Positions 13,160 to 24,469 of a stretch of DNA of 64,000 nucleotides are shown one piece after another. This DNA comes from Laburnicola sp. R22_1 (taxonomy: Eukaryota > Ascomycota > Dothideomycetes > Pleosporales > Didymosphaeriaceae). The DNA lies in the NCBI GenBank assembly GCA_014281115.1, contig JACONQ010000021.1, forward strand, positions 372,001-436,000, in the 5' to 3' direction. A program made the position numbers and the translations under genes. The notes below the pieces were generated by a model. The model made no database searches. It was not told where the DNA came from and saw only the letters and a program-made list of their open reading frames with translations. Numbering within the stretch: position 1 is the first letter of the stretch; each line of letters starts with the position of its first letter.

Positions 13160-13375
13160 TGTGAGGACGGGCTCGGGCTTCCGCATTATAGAGTGTTAAT
13201 AGGATAGGTTGGCTCTATTTTAGCTACACTAGGATAAGGTAGAAAGGTAGATACAAGACGCGCAGGCGTAAAGAGGCGACGGTGGGGCGCTAGTCCCGTA
13301 AAGGCTAGCGCCTCGCGAGGCTGCCTTGTCGTTATGTGACTTGCGGCCAGCTCTCTGTGCACCGCAGCCGTCACA
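13160..13375 (-). repeat. 5' LTR of G1 (216 bp)
   Basis: Pair of 6783-6998, same ends and length. This copy retains more C/G than the 3' LTR. The ORF inside (13186-13374) is not a gene. Confidence 0.95.
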
Positions 13376-13873
13376 ATAAGAAGTGTTAGACATATACAGG
13401 TACGCGCTTATACTATAGAATTTCTATAGAAGATAGATAAAGTAATAGCTAGATATCTAGAGGTTAATAGGTTAATAGGTTGTTAGTAGAGAATAGTAAG
13501 ATGCTATTTAGTATTAGGAGTAGGCGTGTAATTTATTGTATATCGCGGTAGTAAAGTAGAGTGAGGGTTCTAAGTAGTTAATTGTCTAGTAACGCGGCAA
13601 AAGGTTAAAAGGTAGATATTAATTATCTAGTAATATAGCAGTAGACAAGCAAGTTGGGGTGTTATTATTATAGGGTTAGTTATCTTAGAAGCTAGGGGAG
13701 ATATTAGAAAAACTTTAACGCGCTCTAGACTTAGCGCCACGTAACGTTACGTAATATTACGTAGGCGCTAGTAACGTAATAAAAAACGCAGTAATTAAAC
13801 GCAGTGAGGTCACTCAAAAACTAATAAGTGAAGGCAGTTTATACTCCTGCCCAGGAGAAATCCTTATTAATAT

Positions 13874-15305
13874 TAAGCAATAAAAGCTTTATTAGTATTA
13901 GGAAAAATTTTTAGCAAGTATATATACCTAAAATACCTATATAGCTCTATATACGCCTATATATATTTACGCAATATTGACTACTATTATTAATACTACT
14001 ATAAAGAAAGTTAATAATAAAAATATTATTATTTTGTGTATATTTTGTTACTACTACTAGATGCTAGGTACTAGGTTTTAGTGCCTTTTATTTTACTCCT
14101 CTTTGTGTATAGTGTAGACTTAACCTTAGAATCTTTACACAATAAAGATCTTTAATATTTGCGCACTAAATACATCCTAAGCGCCCTAGTAAAAATTTTT
14201 ATATATATAATTATATATAATTAGTATTAAGTATATAATAAGTTACTATAACACACCTTTATATTATAGTACTAGGCAGAACTATACTTAATTTTATACT
14301 ATTTATAGCTAGAGCGCTCTATATACGCTAACTATCTAATTTATATACTTTTATATTTATATAGTTAGTATTAACTATAGAGTTTATAAATATATACGTA
14401 AAAACTTTATATATAGGAGTCTTACGCTAAGACTGCCAAGCTCGCTTAGTAGTTTAAATGCGCTTTTTTATAATTACCTATTTTATGCTCTTTTTAATTA
14501 CTAAGTAGGGGCTCTGCTTTTTATATTATATTATTTAAGATAAAAGCCTTTATTATTCTACCCCTAGGTAGTTAATTTAATAATACACAAGTATATATAT
14601 TTTATAATAACTTACTTTTATATAACGCATTATAATTTACTATAAAAGTTTTCTAATTATTTATATATAAGTAGTAGTAAAATTAATTAATATACTAGCT
14701 ATTATATTATTATAAGTATTAGTAGAATTAATTAGTACGCTAGCCTTTATAGTTTTTATTTATATATAATTATTAGTAGGGTTAATATATATATATTACC
14801 TTTACTAGTAGTAGTAAAGGTAGGTCTAATTTATACTAAGTAAGTTATATATACTAATATTATCTATATAGAATATTAGATATATTACTTAACTATACTA
14901 TACTATAGTTAGTGTTTACTTTAAAAGCTACTTAGATAATTATAAATATAGTATATATTATTAAATTAACTACCTAGGGTAGAATAATAAAGGCTTATAT
15001 TTTAAATAATATAATAAAAAAGCAGAGCCCCTGCTTAGTAATTAAAAAGAGCGTAAAAAAGTAATATAATTATAAAAAAGTGTGTTTAAACTATAAAGTA
15101 AGCTTAGTAGTCTTAGCGCAAGACTTGTATAAGTAAAATTTTTATAAAGAGGCTACTTAGAACTTTAGTAGGAAAGGGATAAAACTTTAGCACTACTATA
15201 CTATAGTTATTTTTTCTTCTTCTTTACTATCGTATTTGTTATAAATAATATAAGTTATTATATTAATAGATATATACTACTTTATCTCTCTCCTAGGGTT
15301 AATTC
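13874..15305. other. AT-rich interval with R4, R1 and R3 fragments
   Basis: R4 copy b at about 14010-14155, an R3/R1 segment at about 14400-14580, and an inverted R1/R3 segment at about 14963-15300 forming a large inverted repeat with it. No gene seen. Confidence 0.45.
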
Positions 15306-16376
15306 GTAATATTACGTGATCCTGAGCCGACTGTTTAACTAACCACTGTGTTACGTAATTAATAATTTCTTTAATAATATTTTTCGCAGCAATAATAATA
15401 ACAACAATTATAATAGTAACTAACCTAACTATTTTATTACTCTTTTATAGTAGATCTCTCCTTGTAACCAGCGAGCTATATACCACCCCCCTAGAATCTC
15501 GCTACTACCACCTATCTCCTTTGTACTTCTGCTACTACTACTACCTTTACTCCTTATTATTCTTATGCGTCCGCACGATCTTAACTGCTACTAGGAGCTT
15601 CTCCCGCTATAGCTGCGCGCGCGCTCTGGTAATATATAAGAAATATCTACTTCTTCTCTAATAGACGCCTACTACTATATTTTAACCTATCCTCTAGTCT
15701 TATTAGTAATATAATAGCAAGGTGCTATTATTTTCTTATAAAGGTTACTATATCTCTTCCTAGGTCTTTGTATAAAAGGATAACCTAGCACTTAAGCATT
15801 TAAAGTTATATAAAGATTATATATAGCCTAAACAAATTATTAGATATAATCTCTAGAATAGTATAATTATAATTAATTTAGTTCTCTAGTAGCCCTACCT
15901 CTTAAACGTTATCTTGCAGCAGGTAGGCTAGATAGCTAATATTGCCTAGCCAGTTGTCTATGCTAGTTTCGAATCCTCTAGCAGCTATCTAACCGCGAGT
16001 ATTAGATAACGCAATCTTAGGACACTAGAAAGGTATTGCGTTGCTGCATATAATAAAGAGTTAAATTTAAAAGACTTAGTGTTGTATAAGTTAAAGGTAA
16101 AGATTTAGTATACTAGGCATTACTAATATTATAAGAGTAGGTAGACTTTATACGCTGTGTGTATAGCGAACTATAGTTACGCTATAGTTACTAGGTTGTA
16201 AGCGCAATAACTAAACTATAGTTAAGCGTCCTATTACCCACACTACTCCTGCGATTGCAACTCTACAGTCCACTATAGCTCTCTAATAATTTACTAGTTA
16301 AGAGATAATATATAACTTAGTTATGCCAAATAGTAGACTATCTATTAACTACTATTAACAATGTCGCTATGCAAAA
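15306..16376. other. Less AT-rich island, unrecognised
   Basis: This stretch keeps clearly more C and G than its flanks, for example at 15440-15650 and 15890-16020. It begins near CGTGATCCTGAGCCGACTGT. It has no long open frame; stops of the TAG/TAA type are dense. It may be a younger or partly protected repeat, or a decayed gene fragment. I cannot assign it. Confidence 0.3.
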
Positions 16377-16377
16377 T

Positions 16378-16983
16378 ATTAATAATAAAATTATTATTAT
16401 TTTGTGTATATTTTATTACTACTACTATATGCTAGGTGCTAGGTTTTAGTGCCTTCTATTTTACTTCTCTCTGTGTATAGTGCGGATTCGACCTTGGTTA
16501 GAATCTTAACACGACAAAGATCTTTAATATACTACTTTATAAGTAGATAAGAATAATATATACTAAATACACTATTACTTTATTACTATATTAAAGTTAT
16601 TTTTAATAAAGCTTATATTACTATTTCTATCTCTTTACGCTCTACTATCTACTTAAGTATTAACTCTAAATTATCTAAAACTAATATACTTACTAATACT
16701 AAAAGTATATATTAAAAATTTTAATACTACTATTAAAGTAACTATATTAAAGTTTTATTTTATCTATTAGATACTTATTTAGTGTAAGAGGTAGGTATAC
16801 TTAACTATCTATAAGGTAGTCCTAGTATTAAAGATCTTTATTATGTGGAGATTCTAACTAAGGTTAAGTCCGCAGTATACACAGAGAGGAGTAAAATAAA
16901 AGGCACTAAAACCTAGTACCTAGCACATAGTAGTAGTAATAAAATATACACAAAATAATAATAATTTTGTTATTAAACTTCTA
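16378..16983. repeat. Inverted pair of R4 modules (fold-back arrangement)
   Basis: R4 copies c (16378-16530) and d (16828-16983) are in opposite orientation, about 150 bp each, both with the AAAATTATTATTATTTTGTG tail on the outside. They enclose about 300 bp of AT-rich DNA. It could be a fold-back element or two independent insertions. Confidence 0.5.
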
Positions 16984-18149
16984 TATAGCAGTATTAATAA
17001 TAGTAGTTAAGGTAGTCCTAGTATATTAATTAAGTTTATTTAAGGTTAGTTTTTAATTAGAATTAGGTGCAGTATAAATATATATAATAACCTTCTATTT
17101 TAATCTACTTTAAGCTCAAACTAAAAAAGAGATTAAAAAAGTATTTAATAAGCCAACCTTAAATATAGTATATTACTATAGTTTCTAGAACTATATACTC
17201 TTTAGTGCTATTTTTAGGCTTAGGTTCTTTATATCTTATACCTAGGCAACTATATTATTAAACAACTTATTATTAGTAATAATATATTCCCTAAGGCCAT
17301 AGTAGACTATATATAGTATCAAAGTTATTTTAAGCTTCTTTCTTATATACTCTATTATACTAAAAGCCTTATTTTTAAGTGTTTCTAGTAGACTAGATCC
17401 CCCTTTATATTTTTATATAAACTCTCTTTTACTATTACTAGTATTAAGAAAAATTCTAAGGTTAAGTAGACATATATATAATATTAAAAATACCTATAAC
17501 TTTATCTTATATATACTATTTTATGTAGCGTTAAATTATCTACCTAGGAGTAAAACAATAAAGGCTTTTATCTTAAATAACATAACAAAAAAGCAGAGCC
17601 CCTACTTAGTAATCAAAAAGAGCGTAATACTATTCTATATCTCTATCTAATATTAATATAGATATAGTTATTAATATAAATATTTTCTTTAAATTTAAAT
17701 ATTATTAGCTTGCCAAACACCTTTTTTAACCTTTTTAGTTTAAGGTTAAAGTAGATTAAGATAGAAGGTTATATATACTATATATAGCACCTAATTCTAA
17801 TTAAAAACTAACTATAAATATCTAATAATGCAATAATAGATTAAACTTTAAACTTACTTACACTTTGCCTATACCCTATAAGCTTCTAACCTATGTAAGA
17901 TTTACTTATAGTGTATATAGCATATCTAGCTTATTACTACTACTATTATTAGTTATCTACGCTTGTGCGCTAGATAAGCTAACTTAATAGCAATAATAGT
18001 TAGGAGAATCTTATAGATTTATACAATACTCTTACTACTATATAGCTTATTAATAAATATCTTATTATCCTTCTTTTATATCCCCTACTAAATAATGCTA
18101 TTACTAATAAGGAGTAATTATATCTACTAGAGTAGTAATATAGTCTTGC
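16984..18149. other. AT-rich interval, only an R1 module recognised
   Basis: An inverted R1 module lies at about 17530-17625. Otherwise RIP-decayed DNA without recognisable coding sequence. Confidence 0.35.
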
Positions 18150-18800
18150 TATTCTTTATAAACTAAACTAGCTGCTAGCCTAACTAGTATATAAGGATAG
18201 CCTTATAAGTAATTAAGTATATCTATCTATTATGCTATATAAGCTTATAAATAGAATAGAACTCTAGCGTAGTTACTTTAATAGCTACTTTAATTGTAGT
18301 AGCACAAATTGTTAGTATATACTTTTTAGTAATAGTAAGTACTTCTTTAAGAATAATATTAATATCTAGATAGATAGTAGGACGTAGAGAGATAGTAGAG
18401 ATTTTGTTAAGAATAACCTTAATATAATAATAGAGTAATAGTGTATCTAGTATATATTACCTTTGTCCTACTTATAAGAAATAGTATATACCTATTAATA
18501 TAACTTATGTTATTTGCAATAATTAGAATAGTAAAAAAATAAAGGATAATTATAGCGTAGCGGCGCTAAAGCTATTTTATTCCTCCTCTACTAAAGTTCT
18601 AAGTAGCCTCTTTGTAAAAGTTTTGCTTATAAAAGCCTTGCACTAAGACCGCTAAGCTTGCTTAGTAGTTTAAACAAACTTCTTTTTATAATTACCTTTT
18701 TTACGCTCTTTTTAATTACTAAGTAGGGGGCTCTGCTTTTTTTATTATATTATTTAAGATAAAAGCCTTTATCGTCCTACCCCTTGGTAGATAAATTAAC
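18150..18800 (+). repeat. R3 repeat, copy without R2 insertion
   Basis: Collinear with 400-532 joined to 1864-2500. At the place where R2 sits in the other copy, this one has two adjacent 12-mers, TAGTTACTTTAA (18270-18281) and TAGCTACTTTAA (18282-18293). The 2040-2151 R1 insertion is also absent here. An R1 module is present at about 18700-18797. Non-coding. Confidence 0.55.
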
Positions 18801-19389
18801 GCTATATATATTAAATAAAGTATTTTTTTATATATTACTCTTATTTAACGCTAGCTATACTTATTAACTACCTATTTATTATTACTTATAGTAAACTTCC
18901 TATATTATCCTACTAGTTAGATTTAATATTACTACCTTAAATAATCTAATAGCGTTTAGGCAGCTAATTCTAGAAGTTTATAATACTATTTCTAAAGACT
19001 AACATACTATAAAGCCCCCTTAACCCTATAGGCAAAGACTTAAGTGTATATACTCTTTAGCCTTCCTACTTTAGCTAGTATATATATTAAGAGCTTTAAG
19101 AACTAGATTCTATTTCTTATAAAAGAGGAATGCGGTAGTACGCCTACAAGCTTATTTTTACTACTTATAATACTAATCTAAACTAAGGCTACTTAGCTAG
19201 TAGAATACTTAACGCTTCTTTTCTACTATCTATAAAGTTAAAAATAAAAATAGCTACCTTTTTTCTTCTCCTTTTATAGCCTGCGTACTATTTGTATATT
19301 ATTTAAGCTAGAATTTTTCTCCTCTTCTAGTAACTCTTTTTTGCCTTTATACTTTACCTTAGACGCCCTAACTTTAAATACTTTCTCTT
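18801..19389. other. AT-rich interval, nothing recognised
   Basis: RIP-decayed, no repeat match or reading frame that I can support. Confidence 0.3.
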
Positions 19390-19402
19390 TAGTTACTTTT
19401 AT

Positions 19403-20778
19403 CCCTCCTAGGCAGGAGTATAAACTGCCTCCACTTATTAGTTTTTAAGTGGCCTACTACGTTTAATTACTGCGTTTTTTATTGTATTACTAGCGCCCAC
19501 ATAATATTATATAATATTACGTTACGTTTTTACTAATATTTCTCCTCTAAGCTTTTAAGACAATAAACTTATAATAATAATAACACCCTAACTTGCTTGC
19601 CTACTGCGTTACTAGACAATAGACTCTACCTTTCCCTGCCGCCTTACTAGATAATTAATAACTTAGATCCCTACTTTGCTGCTATAATATATAACAAGTA
19701 TTGCGCATACACTTCTTACTCCTAATACTAAATAACACTCTACTATTCTCTACTATTAACAACCTATTAACCTCTAGTATACTTCTCTAGTATTAGCTTT
19801 ACTCTACCTATCTCCTATAAAAATTCTATAAAATAAGCGTGTATTTGTATATCTACTACGTCTTTATTATCTATTTATTATAATAACTTTTCTTTAGCCC
19901 CTTTAGGTTATATAGCCACTTCTTATGTTTCCTATATCTCTAGCAACCTTTAGCAATCCTAGCCTATTGCTTATTAAAATTACTCTAGTACTAAGGATTA
20001 CTAATTTAGCTAAGTACTAGGCAGCTAAAGTACTAGAGAGTAAGTTGCAACTTAAAGTTTATAGTGCCTAAAGCACTTAAATTCTCTTTAATATAGCGCG
20101 TTAAATTAGTTAGGCCTATTTATATACTATAGGACTTGTAGTTCGCCGCTATACTATTAGTAATATTAAGTAGTATTTGCCCTTTATAATACTAGTTCTA
20201 GTTCTAGTTATTAGTACCTATATTAATTTTATTAATTTTATTAGTGTTATTAGTGTTGTTATCTTTATTATATATATATAGACGCGTAACTGCCTACCTA
20301 GTGGCGATAGCGTTTATAGGGCAAGGGATAGCTATACTAAATTATAATCTTAAGGTCTTGCGTAACAACTAGTTATATTATATATGTGTTGTATTGTTAA
20401 ATTAACTACCTAGGGGTAGAACGACAAAGGCTTTTATCTTAAATAACATAATAAAAAAAAGCAGAGCCTCCTGCTTAGTAATCAAAAATTATTATATATA
20501 TAAGGATAAATAGATAAAAATAATCTCTAGTTGCAGATTTTTATAAGGTACTGCGTAGGCAATTACGCGTTATATTATTATTATTAACTTTAGTACTATA
20601 TTATAGCTTATAATTAACTCTATAAGGGGCTAATTTGCACATGCTTATAAATAGTCCCTAAACAGCCACTAAACTAGTCTTATTACTTTACTTAATTTAC
20701 TACGTTCTTTAGTACACCTACTACTTTCCCTTATAGCATTATACTATGTACCGAGAGTGTGTAAAGTCTTCTTAATTA
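19403..20778 (+). repeat. R2 repeat, copy 3
   Basis: Flanked by a 13-bp direct repeat TAGTTACTTTTAT (19390-19402 and 20779-20791). The 5' end has CTCCTAGGCAGGAG, then a 7-bp stem CCACTTA/TAAGTGG, then GCGCC followed by AATATTA-rich palindromes. An inverted R1 module is inserted at about 20393-20490; without it the length is close to 1.28 kb. No open frame. Confidence 0.65.
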
Positions 20779-20791
20779 TAGTTACTTTTAT

Positions 20792-22958
20792 TACTTTATC
20801 TTATAGACAACTATAATATATAATAATATTTACTAATTAAAAGTTTCTTTAATAAAAGTTTCTCTAATAAAAGTAATTATACTAGATTTAATAGATATTA
20901 TTATATTTACTAATAAGAATAAAAAGAATAAAGTATAGCTCTTCTCTAATAAAGATTATCTGCCTAAGCACTATCTCTAATAACTAGAAATATTTAATAA
21001 GCAAAATTATATAAAAAAACTATATAGATAGTAGTACTTACCTACTTAATTATATAAAAAATTAGTAGAACTAGTAGATTTTTATTCTTTTATAGCCTAC
21101 GCTAAAATATAAAAGACTAATATAGTATAGATACTAAGTATACCTTTAAAATAACTATTACTATACTTATATGACTATATTTATTGCTACTCTATATACA
21201 TTTTTAACTAGCTACTAGACTAGCGCTAAGAAAAAGATAGGAAGAAATACTAAGGGACTAAGCTTACTAGCTTTCTAAAAATATATTAAAAAGTTTTTTA
21301 CTTAATATATAAAAAAGTAACTAGTATAAAGCTAAATAAAAATAAATTAGAGTATATATAAAGTATAAAGGACTAGCCTTCTAGTTCTATTTATATATAT
21401 ATATCTATATTTAATATAATAAATAAAAGCTAGTAAAGAAGTATAATTTTAAAAAGGTAGGCTAAGATAAAGCCTATATATATTAGAAATCTAGCCCTAG
21501 TGCTATAAATAAACTTAGTAATAACTAAAAAGAGATACTTATATAAAGGCTATAAAATATAAGCCTAATTTTATTTATAACTAAGTAGTTTTATAGTAAA
21601 TTACTCTTAAGCTTCTTTTAGTCTTTGCTATTAGTATATATAGGTTATATTACTATAAGATCTAAAGGGTAGCCTTTATTAAGTATTGCTTAAGTTTACT
21701 TTTAAATTTATAAAAAAGTTTTTAGAATTTTAAAAAAATTATTATTATGCTTTTTATCTCTACTAAAGTTTATAAAACTACTAACTATTTTCTAAAAAAT
21801 ACTTTTTCTTTTTTAAAATTATATATAATAAAACTCGAATATTTAGTTTATATATTTTCTTCCTTAGTATACTTTTTTATAATTAGGTGTTTATAGTATA
21901 TAATTTAACCTTTTTAAAGGAACTTAGTAGGCTTATTATTATACTAGACTATAATAAGCTACTATTACACCTAAATCTAAAATTAGATAAAAAAATTATA
22001 TTTTAGAAAGTAGTATAGACCCTAAATAGCTAGGCTATTTCTCCTACTAAATCCTTTCTCTACTCTACCTTACTACTTTAAATTTAAGCACTAAGGTAAA
22101 TTATAAGGTTTATATAGGTTATTTATCCTTATTTATTAAGATATACTAGTAAAAGGCTTTTAATAAGAATAGTAAGCTTTATATACTATTATAGGCAAAG
22201 TATAAAATATAAGATATAAAATTAATATAGTATATAGGTAATATTAGCAAGACTATATAAAACTTAATAATAGGGTATACTAATATAGTAATATTCTTAA
22301 AGCACTACCTTTTATAGCGTATTATAATTAATATATAAGCTATTACATAAGATACCTAGCCCTAGGCAACACTTATATAGGTAGCTTATACTATACGTTA
22401 TTTAATTAATTATTATTAGCTATAATAACTTACACTAGAATAGTTAGTATCTATAAATAATAATTTTACTATTTATTCTTTACTTAACTAATAAAAGTAT
22501 TTTAAATATACTTTTATTAATATAATTAAGTATTTAAAGTATAAAGCACTTACTTTTAAAATTAACTAAAAGAGGTAGTATTAGTAGTATATCCTTCTTT
22601 AAAATATTAAGAAATACTAGAAGTTTAAATAGCCTATATATAATATTAAGAAGTAGCTTACTAGTATTAAAACTAAAACTAAACTTAAAGTAGAATATAG
22701 TGCTCTACTTCTAGTATAAATGAAATTAATTAACACTATTTAATAAAGGAAAATAAGCTAGAATCTTAGATTTAGTAGGCGAAGTAAATAAGCTTACTAT
22801 ATAGGAAAAGAGGCCAAAGGGCTAGACTATATATACGCTTGTAGGAAAGAAGTAGGGCTAAAATAATACTACTTATATAATTATTAATATATAATCGCAC
22901 CTAGTTAGAGTCTTATTTTTATAATACACTCCTTAGATAAGCTATGTAAGTAGCGCAC
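20792..22958. other. AT-rich interval, nothing recognised
   Basis: About 2.2 kb of strongly RIP-decayed DNA. I looked for reverse transcriptase, integrase and transposase motifs and saw none that I would defend. Confidence 0.3.
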
Positions 22959-22963
22959 CTACT

Positions 22964-23435
22964 TATTACGAATGTGGACGCAACAAGATTATGGAAATCT
23001 AACAAATACGCACGAGGCGCATATATAACAAGATATAGTAATAAGTTAGCAAATTATATAATAAATTACTATAATTATAGTAATTAGGGTAATTAGGGTA
23101 ATTAGGAGCACGTGACAAATTACTATAGTTATAGTGATTAGGGTAATTAGGCGGATTACTACAATTACAGTAATTATAGTAAGCCTATAGAAGATTAGAA
23201 CTATATAGATCTAGGGGATCTTCTTAGTTTTAAATCTTTATAGTTAATTCTTTATAGTATAATATCCTATATAGATTAGTACTAGTTATTCTATCTTGTT
23301 TAGAATTAGAAGAGCCTTATCTAAGACTATTAATATCTCACTTAATTCCTTCTAAAGCCTCTAATATAGCTACTCTAGAGTTACCTTACCTCCCCTAACC
23401 TAGATTAGGACAAGATACATAACTCCGTATTAACA
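22964..23435 (+). repeat. 5' LTR of G3 (472 bp)
   Basis: Aligns with 36350-36812. It contains several AATTACTATA/TAATTAGGGTAATTAGG short repeats; small indels in this repeat block explain the 9-bp length difference between the LTRs. Confidence 0.85.
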
Positions 23436-24179
23436 CATTAACTACCTAATAGGTTTTAGGAAAATAGTTAATACACTATAATAACACCTATAGGCAACTA
23501 AGCACTATTAAGTAGTAGCTTAGTAGCAATACTTACTAGTAGCAGCACTAGTAGACTAACTACGAATATAGCTATAGTAATAGTAATGTAGACTAACTAA
23601 ATCTAATAGTTAGAGGCTTAAGTAGTAGAGCTCTTAGCGGTTATTATAGTATATTAGTTAGCAGGTTAAGAAAAGACTATAAGGCTGTCTATAGAAAAAT
23701 ATAGTAGAGAAAAGGGACTTAAGAAGCTTCTTACTAATATAGAACTATACTATTAATATAATTTGGCTTTATTTTCTATAGAATAAGACAAGGTCCTTAT
23801 AGCTAGCCTACACCTAAGAGAAAGAGTAGCTAAGTGGCTACAACTACTAGTAGATAACTTTATTACTAAGGAAAAGATTAGTAAAATAAGAAATAAAACT
23901 AAGCTTATGTTTATAATATAGTAGGACTTTAAAGAATAAATAAGAATTATGTTTAGGAAAGTTAACAAAGAATAATAAGCTAAATAATAGATTTAGTAGT
24001 TATAATAAATAATATTAGTTAGATAAGTATACTTTAGAGTTTAGGCAGTTATAATTTAAGGTTAAGCAGGACAATATAGTATTAAAGGCAGCCTTCTACT
24101 ATAGATTAAAGAATAGCGTTAAGGACACACTACTACACTATAATAAACTAGATAACTTAAATAAGTTAATTAAGGTTGT

Positions 24180-24457
24180 TGTAAGGGCGGTACACGGCCT
24201 TATAGGGCAAACCTCTCGGGGACAGCTAGTATGGTTGAAAGAGATAACTAAATTGAGACTATACTAAGATGGGGGATAAGGAAGGGAACTAGGGGGCCCT
24301 TACTTATATAGTGGACAGCGTAGGGCACAGGCTCACGCGAACTACGCGCTAACACTAACTAGGAAAGGCGCCTTCTATAAGGTGAAAGGCACTATTAGGG
24401 TGTGAAAGGAAAGGTAATAGTAAATGACTAGTAGGAAGGCAGCCACGAACCGTTACA
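24180..24457 (-). repeat. 3' LTR of G2 (278 bp)
   Basis: Pair of 30665-30942. Differences seen are transitions. Immediately inside lies TAACCCCCCTTTT, whose complement is a purine tract suited to plus-strand priming. Confidence 0.92.
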
Positions 24458-24469
24458 TAACCCCCCTTT

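Larger units (their letters stand above)
6783..13375 (-). mobile_element. Gypsy-type LTR retrotransposon G1 (chromovirus), structurally complete
   Basis: Two 216-bp LTRs start TGTGAGGACGGG on the plus strand and end GTCACA (inverse: TGTGAC...CTCACA). They are flanked by a perfect 5-bp duplication ATAAG (6778-6782, 13376-13380). Coding is on the minus strand in the order gag, protease, reverse transcriptase, RNase H region, integrase, chromodomain, which is the Ty3/Gypsy order. The purine-rich AGAGGGGGGTAA next to the 3' LTR (7013-6999) fits a polypurine tract. In-frame stops and a lost protease Asp show it is inactive. GC content is near normal, unlike its surroundings, so it arrived later than most of the block. 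Confidence 0.95.
5983..13859 (-). repeat. R2 repeat, copy 2 (inverse), interrupted by Gypsy G1
   Basis: A 14-bp direct repeat ATCCTTATTAATAT flanks the unit (5969-5982 and 13860-13873). Subtracting G1 and one of its 5-bp duplications leaves about 1279 bp, close to copies 1 and 3. The 5' end (13700-13859, inverse) is the best preserved of the three. It has the hairpin CTCCTG/CAGGAG at 13844-13857, and AGCGCC (13733-13738) pairing with GGCGCT (13764-13769) around ACGTAATATTACGT. No protein-coding capacity is visible. Confidence 0.7.

Noticed and set aside
22964..23160. Repeated AATTACTATA/TAATTAGGG units considered as a CRISPR-like array
   Set aside because: Short irregular repeats inside a G3 LTR in a eukaryotic genome; no regular spacing.
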